Shown: one piece after another, positions 26,789 through 35,595 of the stretch | Layout of the letters: each line of letters starts with the position of its first letter | How positions within the stretch are numbered: position 1 is the stretch's first letter | Source of the DNA: Bacteroidaceae bacterium | GTDB lineage: Bacteria > Bacteroidota > Bacteroidia > Bacteroidales > Bacteroidaceae | Reading direction: 5' to 3' | DNA length: 64,000 nucleotides | NCBI GenBank assembly: GCA_017469685.1 | Contig: JAFUFW010000074.1 | Location: 1-64,000 of the forward strand | Notes under the pieces: model-generated | Told to the model about the DNA's origin: nothing | Seen by the model: only the letters and a program-made list of their open reading frames with translations | Database searches by the model: none | Program-made: the position numbers and the translations under genes

Positions 26789-29707
26789 TTAGTAGAGGAG
26801 GAAACGGATGATGCCGCTCATGAGCTGGCGACGTTTGTCGACGTCGGTGATGGCTTCGAAGGGGAAGCCTATGGCAAAGCATTTGTAGTCGGTGCCAGCG
26901 TAGGCTGTGGCGGCTGACTGTCCGCTGTGGTCATAGACCATTGCGCAGAACGAGCCTTCGACGGGTGCGAGGCTGTTGGCTGAGCTGACAGTGTACTGCT
27001 GCTCATTGGGCACTACGGAGATGGAGAAGTTGGTGTTGAGGCCGGTGATGTCAGCGATGGAGTCGGAGGGTAGGGTGCCGGCGTACTCGTAGCGGAGCAC
27101 GGAGCGGGTGAAGAGGCGCTCGTCATCGGTCTGCATGTCGGAACCTATGTAGGCTCCGCTGACGAGGAGGCGGCCGCCTGAGCGCGTGAACGAGGCCACT
27201 GACTGCACCATGGCTGGCTGGAAGACGGGTGAGGGCCGCAGGCTGTAGCCGTCGTCGCGGTTAAGGCCGTAGGCGAGGTCTATGAGGTCGAAGGAGCGGC
27301 TGTCGAAGACGGTGCGCGTGGCGGCGTCGGAGGTGCAGCTGCTGATGGTGAGCTGCCCGAGCGTGGCAGCTACGATGTCTCGTGCATGGCGTGTTGTCCA
27401 GTCGAAGGTGTTGCCGGCCACGATCATGCCTTCGAGCTCAGCGGTGCTGTGGCCCAGTGCGCCGTAGCCTTCGCGCCCATATCCTTTCTTGTCCCAGCAG
27501 ATTTGTTGCCCGCAATAGCCTGGCATACGCGCCATGGGCACGCCGAAGTCGGTGCGCATATCGAAGCTTTCAGTGGAGTCAGAGGCTATGGGCTGCGGAC
27601 CTGCAAGGCGGTTGAAGGCGTCGATGACGAGGGCGTGCGGTGCGCCGTCGGGGCCGATATAGGCGCACACCTCTGGCGAGGGCATGCTCTGTCCGCCGTC
27701 GTTGGCGGCGGTGACGTAGAAGCGGTGGAGGGTGGCGGGTGTGGCGTTGCGCAGGAGGTAGTGGCCGTCGGCCACGAGGGTGCCGTTGTCGAAACCGCCG
27801 TCGCCCTCGGCGTGGTAGACGATGAAGTAGGAGGGCATGGCTGTAGGCTCGAGGGGATCGTCGACGGCAAGCCATGTCACTTCAACATCGCGGCTGCCGG
27901 GCGTGACCATGGCCATGGGCGCCGTGGGTGGCATTGGCTGTACGACGGGCTTTTCCTTGTCGTGGAGCTGGCAGATGCTTCTAAGTATTCCTTTATAGAT
28001 GGAGCGTGCGAGCAGGAACTTGAAGTAGGGGTCGTGGGCAAGGCGCAGGTCGGCAAAGTTCTGATGCGAGAGCATCTCGAGGATGATGGCGGGTACGGCA
28101 GGCTCGCGTGTCTCGCTATAGTTGCGGTCGTACATCTGGCGGCGCGTCCAGTGGCGCGTGATGCTGTCGAGGTCGGAGGTGACTTGCGAGAGGACTATGT
28201 CGCAGACGTCGCGCGAGGTGAGGCGTGAGAGTCCTGCCGGCAGCAGGCCGTCGTTGAAATCTGTAGTGCTAATGCCGAGAGAGCCTATGATGCTCTGGTC
28301 GCGAGTGTAGCCGGCATCTGTGTGAAGAGCGATGCTTAGCTCAAGTGGTACGCAGAGCCCGGAGTCGCCTGGCAGGTAGGCGGAGCCACGGGCGAGATAG
28401 TTGCTTGTATGAGAACGTACGTTGATGTCCTCGGCGTAGTCGTTGGTGGAGCCTTTGCTGGCATAGGTGGCGTAGGGGAAGCCTGCCCATTGCGCAGAGT
28501 AGCGTGCGCCTTCGAGGAAGCGCGGCAGACGGCTGGTGCGCAGGTTGGCAGTGTCGCCGCGGACGATGTTGCCCATTCCTCCGCCGAAGCGTACGGCGTC
28601 GGCTGTGATGTGGCCTCGATAGTTGCTTTGGTTGGAGAGCGTGACGCAGTTGTCGCTACTCTCGCCGGCTGCGAAATCGAAGGTGCCAAGGTAGACCCAT
28701 GTGCCGCCGCCCATCTGTTGGTTGACGCGGAAGCGGGTGACTTGTCCGCGGTGGTGCACGGTGTAGGTGGCATCGCTGACGCTGGTGGGCAGAGTGGCGT
28801 ATGAGACGTAGACGGCGTAGGGACCATCTTCGGGTATGATGGGCGTCCACGTAGCAGTGGTCTCTGACGAGCGCCGCTGCTGCGTCGGGATGGTGCGTAC
28901 GGTGCCGTGGGTAAAGGGGTTCTCGCCGTCGAGGTAGAGGTCTTTGAGGTGGGCAAAGCCTGTAGGGCCGTCGGCCCAGGAGTGCTGTCCTTCCGTCTCG
29001 GAGTATGTGCCGTCTGTGGCGGGGCGGTCGTTGTCTACGATTACTTCGTGCTTCTGCCAGTCGCGCTCGCGTGGTGAGAATAGGATGGCGCCTGCGTTCT
29101 CGAGCATGGGCATAAGGAAGGGCACGACGATGGTCTGCGAGAGAAGGTCCTCGGTGGTGGAGAAGAGGCGCGGGCGCTGCCACTGCCATTGGTCGTCGGT
29201 CTGCGAAAAGTAGCGTCCGTGGCTTGCCCAAAGGCTTATGTGGCGCCCTTCGAGCCCTCGCTCTGCCTTCCATGGGCGTGAGAGGGGCGTCACCCACGGG
29301 TTGCCTCGATGGCGAATGTCGCCCCATGTGCGGGGGGCTTTGCCCTTGGCTGAACCGCCGATGACGAGTTCGTCGATAAGTATTCCTTTTGCATAGATGC
29401 GGAGGTCATAGGAGCGCTGCGCCTCGGGCAGCAGCTGGAGCACTTCGGAGTAGATGCGCTTGACCTTTTCTTCGTTGAACGACTGCATCCCGAAGGCTTC
29501 GGAGGCAAAGACGTCGATGGTTCGGCGGGCGTTGTCGGTCTTCAGTTCGTCGAGGTGGCACGTCAGGCCTTTGAGCGTGAAGCCGAGGTCGAAGCGCAGG
29601 AAGTAGTCGTTGATGGCAGTCTGAGTAGTGGCTGTCTGTGCAAAACAAACGGCTTCTGCTGCGAACAGAAGCCAGAAGATAAGGATATGGGGTAGCTTTT
29701 TTGTCAA
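26789..29707 (-). CDS. Exported golvesin/xanthan-lyase-like protein with amidase-like core and Fn3 domain
   Basis: Large secreted or periplasmic protein of unknown substrate, in the Bacteroidales family often named xanthan lyase. 972 residues: signal peptide 1-23 (cleavage after VCFA), an N-terminal domain, a golvesin C-terminal-like beta domain (about 255-370: YAVYVSYATLPTS, YTVHHRGQVTRF, GGTWVYLGTFDF), a region resembling N-acetylmuramoyl-L-alanine amidase (LSIALHTDAGY, AIILEMLSHQNFADLRLAHDPYF, about 450-575), then an Fn3 domain (about 600-680) and a C-terminal domain with a flavodoxin-like look. No ATG is available near the signal peptide, so TTG 29707 is taken as the start. Part of the run 30576 to 26009. 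A cell-wall or polysaccharide role is inference. Confidence 0.85.
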   Translation of the reverse strand: MTKKLPHILIFWLLFAAEAVCFAQTATTQTAINDYFLRFDLGFTLKGLTCHLDELKTDNARRTIDVFASEAFGMQSFNEEKVKRIYSEVLQLLPEAQRSYDLRIYAKGILIDELVIGGSAKGKAPRTWGDIRHRGNPWVTPLSRPWKAERGLEGRHISLWASHGRYFSQTDDQWQWQRPRLFSTTEDLLSQTIVVPFLMPMLENAGAILFSPRERDWQKHEVIVDNDRPATDGTYSETEGQHSWADGPTGFAHLKDLYLDGENPFTHGTVRTIPTQQRRSSETTATWTPIIPEDGPYAVYVSYATLPTSVSDATYTVHHRGQVTRFRVNQQMGGGTWVYLGTFDFAAGESSDNCVTLSNQSNYRGHITADAVRFGGGMGNIVRGDTANLRTSRLPRFLEGARYSAQWAGFPYATYASKGSTNDYAEDINVRSHTSNYLARGSAYLPGDSGLCVPLELSIALHTDAGYTRDQSIIGSLGISTTDFNDGLLPAGLSRLTSRDVCDIVLSQVTSDLDSITRHWTRRQMYDRNYSETREPAVPAIILEMLSHQNFADLRLAHDPYFKFLLARSIYKGILRSICQLHDKEKPVVQPMPPTAPMAMVTPGSRDVEVTWLAVDDPLEPTAMPSYFIVYHAEGDGGFDNGTLVADGHYLLRNATPATLHRFYVTAANDGGQSMPSPEVCAYIGPDGAPHALVIDAFNRLAGPQPIASDSTESFDMRTDFGVPMARMPGYCGQQICWDKKGYGREGYGALGHSTAELEGMIVAGNTFDWTTRHARDIVAATLGQLTISSCTSDAATRTVFDSRSFDLIDLAYGLNRDDGYSLRPSPVFQPAMVQSVASFTRSGGRLLVSGAYIGSDMQTDDERLFTRSVLRYEYAGTLPSDSIADITGLNTNFSISVVPNEQQYTVSSANSLAPVEGSFCAMVYDHSGQSAATAYAGTDYKCFAIGFPFEAITDVDKRRQLMSGIIRFLLY

Positions 29708-29750
29708 AAGGGATTGGAGATTAGAGTTTGGTTATTTGGGTGATTCGGGG

Positions 29751-30293
29751 TTAGGGGATGAAGTTCTGGGGCCGTTTGCCTTGGAAGTCCTTGAAATAGG
29801 CCCGTATCTCGGGCATCTGTTCTTCGATATCCCCGTTTGGCATTATGGCTCGGGTGCACACGATGCGTTTTGTGGCGTAGTCGAGGCCGAAGAGGAGGAT
29901 TGGGATGTTGGCCTTGAGGGCGATATAATAGAATCCGTTCTTCCACTCGGACACGGGCTTGCGCGTGCCTTCAGGCGTAATGCAGAGTGCGAAGGTGTCG
30001 CTCTCCGAAGCGAGGCGGGCCAGCTGATCAGTAAGGCTCGTCTTGCGGTTGCGCTCCACAGGTATGCCTCCGAGCCTGCGCATCAGCCCCCCGAGGGGAA
30101 AGCGGAACCACTCTTTCTTCATCATAAACTGGCAGCGGAATGATTCGGCGCTACTGTAGAGCTGCCCCATGATGAAGTCCCAGTTGCTGGTGTGTGGCGC
30201 CAGCGCGATGACGTATTTGGGCGGCAGCTCCACTGTAACTTCGTTGTGCCAGCCCATGAGGCGGTAGAGTAAGAATCTGCAGAAACGTTTCAT
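29751..30293 (-). CDS. 1-acyl-sn-glycerol-3-phosphate acyltransferase-like (PlsC family)
   Basis: Membrane-associated acyltransferase, probably in phospholipid or related lipid synthesis. 180 residues, shorter than typical PlsC (about 240), with no clear N-terminal membrane helix. Catalytic HxxxxD is HTSNWD (about 34-39); the substrate motif EGTR (ITPEGTRKP) is present, and GGIPVER fits block III. Such short forms are common in Bacteroidales. It lies between the 89-residue unknown and the exported golvesin-like protein, with 13 and 43 base gaps, so it is in that operon. Acyl acceptor is not certain. Confidence 0.87.
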   Translation of the reverse strand: MKRFCRFLLYRLMGWHNEVTVELPPKYVIALAPHTSNWDFIMGQLYSSAESFRCQFMMKKEWFRFPLGGLMRRLGGIPVERNRKTSLTDQLARLASESDTFALCITPEGTRKPVSEWKNGFYYIALKANIPILLFGLDYATKRIVCTRAIMPNGDIEEQMPEIRAYFKDFQGKRPQNFIP

Positions 30294-30306
30294 TGTCTAT
30301 GGTGAG

Positions 30307-30576
30307 TCACGCGAGATGGCAAATCTGGTCGATTATCTCGTTGGTGCTGGCGTTGAGATCATCCTCCAACTGATTGAAGAACTTACGCACCTGCGTTTTG
30401 TCAATGTGGCTGAGGCGTGTAACGAAATCGCCGCGCATAGCGAAAATGCTCTGCGCGATGTTTTCCACATCTTGCTTTGTTGCACCTGTGGCGGTCTGCT
30501 CGGCACCTAAGAGTTCGATGAGCAGATCGGTGCACATCAGGTTGATGGCTTTCTTTAGTTGTTTCTTACTGGCCAT
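30307..30576 (-). CDS. Conserved hypothetical protein, 89 residues
   Basis: I do not recognise the family. Soluble, helical, charged, with no signal peptide or membrane segment. It starts MASKKQLKKAINLMCTDLL and ends FFNQLEDDLNASTNEIIDQ; it has two Cys, and the helices look amphipathic. First gene of a run with plsC, the golvesin-like protein and trmN6, 13 bases before plsC. A weak -7-like box (TACATTAG) lies about 40 bases upstream. Coding is supported by position, good start and no better frame. Confidence 0.75.
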   Translation of the reverse strand: MASKKQLKKAINLMCTDLLIELLGAEQTATGATKQDVENIAQSIFAMRGDFVTRLSHIDKTQVRKFFNQLEDDLNASTNEIIDQICHLA

Positions 30577-30658
30577 AGCTTTATGTCTTTATTATTGAAA
30601 ATGCGGTGCTAATGTAAACATTATTGTGAACCTGTGCAAACAATTTATGTCTTTTTAA

Positions 30659-32074
30659 CTATCTAAGCCATAAATCTACTGCAAAATACACGGCAAGACC
30701 TATCATCCAGCCGAGGAAAACCTTAGGCATGATGTGGCGGATGTACCAGGTGTTGCTGACGTCCTCTGCCTTCATAAGGGCATAGCCGCAGACATTGCCG
30801 ATGGGCAACAGGCAGCCGCCGATGCAGCCGCTGTAGATGATAAGGTGCCAGTATTGTCCGTTCTGGAGGAAGGCCTCGGCATACTGAGGGTCGAGGGTGG
30901 GGGAGAGGGCGGCGATGCTCTCAGCCACGGGGTAAATGTTGATGGCGGTGAGCACCAGGGCTATATTGTCGAGCACGGCGCTGATGGCGCCCATGGCGAT
31001 GCTCATAATATATATATTGTGAATCCATTCGTCACACCACGTGGAGATTGACTTCATGACGCCCGTCTCTATCAGCAGAGCAACACAAAGGAAGGCGCCA
31101 ACGAAATACATGATGGTCTGCAGCGTGAGGAACTGGAAACGCCGGTCAGTGTGGCCTTCTACGGGTTGGTCGGAGGTAATGCGGCGGTGGTTGAAAAGCT
31201 CATGGAGCACCCACAGCACGCCCAGCACGCAGAGGGCACCAAGGAACGGAGGCAGGAGGGTGATGCGGTGGAAAGTAGGTATGAACCAGAGGCCGCCTAA
31301 GCCCACCACCAGCAGCACAATGCGTTGCCATCGGCTCAGAAAGAGGCTGTCGCCGCGATAGTTGGCAGCCGGACGTATGAGGTCAATGTGCTCGGGCAAG
31401 GTGCGGGCAATGAGTGCCGTGGGTATTGTTGTGGCCACGAGGGCTGGCAGCACGAGGGCGGCAGAGAAGTTGGTAGGCGTGACGGCTCCCTTACCCCACA
31501 CGACAAGCGATGTCACATCGCCGATGACTGTGAATGCGCCGCCGCAGTTGGCTGCAATGACGATGGCCGAACCTATGAACATTCGCCAACGGCTCTGCGA
31601 GACAATCTGGCGCATGATCATGAGCATGAGCACGGTGGTGGTAAGATTGTCGAGATTGGCTGAGATGATGAACGTGAAGCCCACGAGCATCCACAGCAGC
31701 TGCTGGCTGCTGCGCACGCGGCTCCATGCTACAATGAATCTGAAGCATCCGTTGCTCTGCAACACAGAGACGATATTCATTGTGGCCAGTAGGTACAGAG
31801 CTATGGCTCCGAGCTGAAAACCATAGCGCAGGAAGATGTGGTCGGCAATGAACTGCTTAACGGCGAAAGCGTGTGAGGCGCCTTCTGCGAGCGGAGTGGC
31901 AGCAAACTCTGGTGCGTGCATCTTAACCACAAAGTCGGTGCCGGTGCAGATGAAGAGTATCCAGCCCAGGACTGCGGCGAACAGCGCAATCGTGGCCTTG
32001 TTGATGTGGGTGAGGTGCTCGTTGGCTATAAGAACGTAGCCGATAAGAATTAGTGAGAGTATAGCAATAGTCAT
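30659..32074 (-). CDS. nhaD: Sodium/proton antiporter NhaD
   Basis: Inner-membrane Na+ (Li+)/H+ antiporter of the IT superfamily. 471 residues with 11-13 hydrophobic helices. Family features include the N-terminal EHLTHINKATIALFAAVLGW, the paired discontinuous helices with ISANLDNLTTTVLMLMI and VLDNIALVLTA, and the block IYSGCIGGCLLPIGNVCGYALMK. The gene is alone on its strand with its own promoter, divergent from the tRNA-Gly/rarA unit. Role in salt and pH balance is from the family. Confidence 0.95.
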   Translation of the reverse strand: MTIAILSLILIGYVLIANEHLTHINKATIALFAAVLGWILFICTGTDFVVKMHAPEFAATPLAEGASHAFAVKQFIADHIFLRYGFQLGAIALYLLATMNIVSVLQSNGCFRFIVAWSRVRSSQQLLWMLVGFTFIISANLDNLTTTVLMLMIMRQIVSQSRWRMFIGSAIVIAANCGGAFTVIGDVTSLVVWGKGAVTPTNFSAALVLPALVATTIPTALIARTLPEHIDLIRPAANYRGDSLFLSRWQRIVLLVVGLGGLWFIPTFHRITLLPPFLGALCVLGVLWVLHELFNHRRITSDQPVEGHTDRRFQFLTLQTIMYFVGAFLCVALLIETGVMKSISTWCDEWIHNIYIMSIAMGAISAVLDNIALVLTAINIYPVAESIAALSPTLDPQYAEAFLQNGQYWHLIIYSGCIGGCLLPIGNVCGYALMKAEDVSNTWYIRHIMPKVFLGWMIGLAVYFAVDLWLR

Positions 32075-32108
32075 AATCGGAGAGCTATAAAGCGCGTTTT
32101 TGCTTTTG

Positions 32109-32141
32109 CAAAGTTAGTTTTTTCTCCGAAGAAACATCCAA
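32109..32141 (-). promoter_or_regulatory. Promoter for nhaD
   Basis: Minus-strand TAACTTTG (32109-32116) with TTTTTGG ending in TTG at 32139-32141, 22 bases upstream. Confidence 0.65.
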
Positions 32142-32175
32142 AAACCTTTTATTTTTTTATTTTTTGATGAATATA

Positions 32176-32207
32176 TTTGCTCAAACGCTTGTTTTGACTT
32201 ACATTTG
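32176..32207 (+). promoter_or_regulatory. Promoter for tRNA-Gly and probably rarA
   Basis: TTTG (32176-32179) and TACATTTG (32200-32207) are 20 bases apart. The mature tRNA begins 26 bases downstream. Confidence 0.75.
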
Positions 32208-32233
32208 CACCGCTATTTTTTACGAATGACACT

Positions 32234-32306
32234 GCGATAGTAGCTCAGTTGGTAGAGCATTGGCTTCCCAAGCCGAGGGTCGCGGGTTCGAGTCCCGTCT
32301 ATCGCT
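32234..32306 (+). tRNA. tRNA-Gly (anticodon CCC)
   Basis: A 73-base cloverleaf: acceptor stem GCGATAG with CTATCGC, D arm AGCTCAGTTGGTAGAGC, anticodon loop TTCCCAA giving CCC, and T arm GCGGGTTCGAGTCCCGT. CCA is not encoded. It reads the rare GGG codon. The rarA start codon is only eight bases after the 3' end, so the two are likely cotranscribed and tRNA 3' processing would cut just before the rarA message. Confidence 0.95.
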
Positions 32307-32314
32307 CTTCCCCC

Positions 32315-33586
32315 ATGAAACCTTTAGCAGAACGTATGCGTCCCGTCACTCTCGACGGATATATTGGCCAGCAACACCTTGTAGGCCAAGGGGCTGTGTT
32401 GCGCCGAATGATAGAGAGCGGCAAGGTCTCAAGTTTTATTCTATGGGGACCTCCTGGAGTGGGCAAGACGACGCTGGCGCAGATAATTGCTCACACGCTC
32501 GAGACACCGTTCTACACGCTGTCAGCTGTGACGAGCGGCGTGAAGGACGTTCGCGAGGTGATTGAGAGGGCGCGTGGGGGGCGCTTCTTCGACAGTAAGA
32601 GTCCAATTCTTTTCATCGATGAGATTCACCGCTTCTCAAAGTCGCAGCAGGACTCTCTGCTTGGGGCTGTGGAACAGGGCACGGTGACGCTCATTGGCGC
32701 CACAACGGAGAATCCTTCGTTCGAGGTTATCCGCCCGCTACTCTCACGTTGTGCGGTTTATGTGCTGAAATCACTTGGCAAAGATGACCTGCTCACCCTG
32801 CTTGACCGCGCCATTCACGAGGATGTGGAACTGAGCCGTAAACAGATTACGGTGAAGGAAACCGACGCTCTGTTGCGCTTCAGCGGCGGCGATGCGCGCA
32901 AGCTGCTGAACATCATTGAACTTGTGACCGACACGGGCAGCGAGAATCTGCCGGTGGAGATCACGGATGCCCTCGTGACAGAGCGCTTGCAGCAGAACCC
33001 GCTTGCCTACGACAAAGGCGGTGAGATGCACTACGACATTATCTCGGCGTTCATAAAGAGCATTCGAGGCAGCGACCCGGATGCTGCCGTCTATTGGCTG
33101 GCACGCATGATTGAGGGTGGCGAGGAGCCAGAGTTCATAGCCCGTCGCTTGGTTATACTCGCATCTGAAGACATCGGGTTGGCAAACCCGAATGCCCTGC
33201 TGCTGGCAAATGCTGCCTTTGATACCGTTCACAAGATTGGTTGGCCAGAGGCGCGCATACCGCTTGCCGAGGCTGCCATCTATCTTGCCACCTCGCCTAA
33301 GAGCAATTCAGCTTACATGGCTATTGGCGAAGCGCTCTCTTTCGTGAGGAGAACAGGCAACCAGCCTGTGCCATTGCATCTGCGCAACGCCCCTACTCAG
33401 CTGATGGAAGAGCTTGGCTACGCAAAAGGCTATAAGTATGCTCACGACTACGAAGGTCATTTCGTTGAGCAGCAGTTTATGCCAGATGGCATCGCAGAGC
33501 GTTTCTGGCATGCGCAGGCAAATGCGGCAGAGCAGAAGCAGGCAGAGAGAATGAAGCAGCTGTGGGGCAAGAGGTACGAGGATTGA
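32315..33586 (+). CDS. rarA: Replication-associated recombination protein A (AAA+ ATPase)
   Basis: Clamp-loader-like AAA+ protein acting at stalled forks. 423 residues from ATG 32315 (MKPLAERMRP...DGYIGQQHLVG). Walker A is GPPGVGKTT (about 47-55), Walker B ILFIDEIHRF, sensor 1 GATTENPSF, and the arginine finger is near LLSRC. The C-terminal MgsA tetramerisation domain follows (IKSIRGSDPDAAVYWLARM, ASEDIGLANP, YKYAHDYEGHFV). A longer frame would run backwards through the tRNA, so it is rejected. Confidence 0.96.
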   Translation: MKPLAERMRPVTLDGYIGQQHLVGQGAVLRRMIESGKVSSFILWGPPGVGKTTLAQIIAHTLETPFYTLSAVTSGVKDVREVIERARGGRFFDSKSPILFIDEIHRFSKSQQDSLLGAVEQGTVTLIGATTENPSFEVIRPLLSRCAVYVLKSLGKDDLLTLLDRAIHEDVELSRKQITVKETDALLRFSGGDARKLLNIIELVTDTGSENLPVEITDALVTERLQQNPLAYDKGGEMHYDIISAFIKSIRGSDPDAAVYWLARMIEGGEEPEFIARRLVILASEDIGLANPNALLLANAAFDTVHKIGWPEARIPLAEAAIYLATSPKSNSAYMAIGEALSFVRRTGNQPVPLHLRNAPTQLMEELGYAKGYKYAHDYEGHFVEQQFMPDGIAERFWHAQANAAEQKQAERMKQLWGKRYED

Positions 33587-33610
33587 GCTCCTTTCCCCGT
33601 TCTTCGTTGG

Positions 33611-34507
33611 TTAACTGTTCCACGCACCCTTTTCCCCGTCCAATTCAATATAAAAGCCTAATTTGTACAGGGCAAACAGCTTCAAATTAGGATTGTGGCT
33701 AAGAAGGTTTGAGCGCAGAGGCTTCCTGAGTAATTTGAAGATGAACTTGAAAAGAGGAGCCAGATGCCAACGGCGTAGGCTCTCAGACATGTTTTGAACA
33801 CGGCTGTAGCAGTTCATGCGTCCATCTAAAGATTGTAGTGTCGCAAGTGCGACCTCAGTCTTGTGGAGGAACTCATCGTTCTTCTCAAGGCCGAGGTGTA
33901 CAATGGGATTGTCGATGTGCTTAACGCTTATTTGCCTTTTCTCCAGTTCCACACCGAAAAGAGTATCCTCATACCCATAGCGTTTTATGTCTTCGCAGAA
34001 TTGAATGTCTGCGAAGACATTTTTTTTTATCAGGAGGTTGCAAGTCGAGAGCTGGCGATAAGGCTTCTGCGAACGGACCTCCGCCGTGCGCCTGTGGCTA
34101 TCGGCAAGTTCATAACGATAGCGTAGTTCACAGCCAGGGGGCTGCGAGACGGGCGTTGTTAAGCCTCCGCAAACGACATCAGCTTCGGTTGTCGCTTCAA
34201 GGTATTTCTTAAGCGAAAACGATGGTGCGAGTGCAGTGTCGCAATCAACGAACCATAGCCATCTGCCTTGCGCTAATCTGGCCAGCTGATTTCGAATGGC
34301 CGAGCGCCCGAGGTTGTGAGTGGCGCGCCAGAGAGTTAGGGCATTTGTACAATGAAGCTTGTCGAGCCAGCTGGTATCTATCGTTGACGCATCGTCGGCA
34401 ACGACAATCTCTGCGTCGAGAGCCTCGAGAGTGATTAGTGCATCAACAGCCTCTACGAGCTTGCGTGCACAATAATTATATATAGGTATAAGAACTGAGA
34501 GCGTCAT
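33611..34507 (-). CDS. Family 2 glycosyltransferase
   Basis: GT-A fold glycosyltransferase using a nucleotide sugar, probably for a cell-surface glycan. 298 residues from 34507 (MTLSVLIPIYNY); a start 30 bases upstream would add a non-family stretch. Seen: SVLIPIYNYC, VVADDASTID, NLGRSAIRNQLARLAQGRWLWFVDCD with the DxD-like FVDCD at about 87-91, and GYEDTLFGVELEKR (ED catalytic-base motif). The charged C-terminal 90 residues have no obvious membrane helix. ATG overlaps the stop of the epimerase-like gene (ATGA), so the two are coupled. Acceptor and donor are unknown. Confidence 0.9.
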   Translation of the reverse strand: MTLSVLIPIYNYCARKLVEAVDALITLEALDAEIVVADDASTIDTSWLDKLHCTNALTLWRATHNLGRSAIRNQLARLAQGRWLWFVDCDTALAPSFSLKKYLEATTEADVVCGGLTTPVSQPPGCELRYRYELADSHRRTAEVRSQKPYRQLSTCNLLIKKNVFADIQFCEDIKRYGYEDTLFGVELEKRQISVKHIDNPIVHLGLEKNDEFLHKTEVALATLQSLDGRMNCYSRVQNMSESLRRWHLAPLFKFIFKLLRKPLRSNLLSHNPNLKLFALYKLGFYIELDGEKGAWNS

Positions 34508-35379
34508 TCGACAATGATTTCGTATTTTGTCTCCCATGTCTGGTTGGGCTCAACATGCTCAACGAAGGGCTTGAGCTCTACGTCGTCGCTGAAGCCGACA
34601 GGGTCGCAGCATCCGTGCCACGGTTCTATGCACATGAATGGAGCCTTGCCTCCGCATGGAGACCACAGAGCCGTGATTGGCATCGTGTGGCGCACGGTAA
34701 TCATCGGGTGGGCATTCTTGTCGTGGAGCGTGATGCGTCGTATGCGGGCGGTAGCATCCACGAGTGTGTCGCAGTCGAAGGTGTGGTTGGTCAAAGGCAG
34801 CATTCCGTCAGAAGGCAAATATACGTCAAAGGTCTCGTCAGCTGCATATCCGCCGGGAGCGATGACGGTGCTGTGTAGGCTGTCGTCAATATCGAACGAA
34901 AGGAAGCCGTGCACATCGTCGTCAGGGCAGTAGCATTTATAGTTGAAACCAGGGTGAGCACCTATCTGGAATGGCATGCGGTCATTGCTTCGATTCGTCA
35001 CTTGCCAGCCTACGGTGAGCACATTGCGGAGAAGTGTGTAGTCTATCCGTACAGAGAAATCAAAAGGCCAAAGCTCTTTGCTCTGGTCGTCGGAGTGAGC
35101 CTCGAACGCGAGGTGGCGATCCTCGTCAACAATACATTCAAAAGTCATGTCGCGAAGAAAGCCATGTTGAGTCAGATGGTACTCGCGACCGTTGACGTGG
35201 AGTGTGTTCTGCCACACCTTACCGACGATAGGGAAGAGCAAAGGCGCCCGGCGGTCCCAGTATTCGGCATCGCCTTGCCAAAGATATTCGTGCGGCGAAG
35301 CCACGCGACGAAGACTTTGTAACTCGGCTCCAGTCTCAGAGACTTCAATCTCAAGTATACCATTAGATAAGTCTTTCAT
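34504..35379 (-). CDS. Aldose 1-epimerase family protein (LacX/YeaD-like)
   Basis: Galactose-mutarotase-like fold protein, probably interconverting anomers of a sugar or sugar phosphate. 291 residues; conserved pieces include ETGAELQSLRR, YLWQGDAEYWDRRAPLLFPIVG, the active-site His in YHLTQHGFLRDM and in IGAHPGFNYKC, and the C-terminal MCIEPWHGCCDP with its Glu. The LacX/YeaD subgroup is suggested by the WQGD...RRAPLLFP block. It has its own promoter (35412-35441) and leads the two-gene unit with the glycosyltransferase. Exact sugar is not known. Confidence 0.9.
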   Translation of the reverse strand: MKDLSNGILEIEVSETGAELQSLRRVASPHEYLWQGDAEYWDRRAPLLFPIVGKVWQNTLHVNGREYHLTQHGFLRDMTFECIVDEDRHLAFEAHSDDQSKELWPFDFSVRIDYTLLRNVLTVGWQVTNRSNDRMPFQIGAHPGFNYKCYCPDDDVHGFLSFDIDDSLHSTVIAPGGYAADETFDVYLPSDGMLPLTNHTFDCDTLVDATARIRRITLHDKNAHPMITVRHTMPITALWSPCGGKAPFMCIEPWHGCCDPVGFSDDVELKPFVEHVEPNQTWETKYEIIVE

Positions 35380-35411
35380 AAGCGTTCGTTTGTTAGCTTG
35401 TTTTCTGCTTG

Positions 35412-35441
35412 CAAATGTATGATTTATTTTCAGAGAAGCAA
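35412..35441 (-). promoter_or_regulatory. Promoter for the epimerase-like/glycosyltransferase pair
   Basis: Minus-strand TACATTTG (35412-35419) with TTTTG ending at 35439, TTG at 35439-35441, spacer 19. Confidence 0.7.
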
Positions 35442-35559
35442 AATTTTGGCGGCTTATTATCTTAAATTAATTGTCAGAAATGCATATTTGCAGGTTTTAT
35501 TCTGTAAAAGAAACACAAATCGAATGATAAAAATAGTAAAAATGGGCTGCAAATAGAAA

Positions 35560-35575
35560 TATCTTTGTACATTTG
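35560..35575 (+). promoter_or_regulatory. Tandem -7 boxes before the 195-residue gene
   Basis: TATCTTTG (35560-35567) and TACATTTG (35568-35575) are directly adjacent. The second is 21 bases before the ATG at 35596. No strong -33 element is visible. Confidence 0.5.
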
Positions 35576-35595
35576 CGACCGATTTCATAAAAAAT

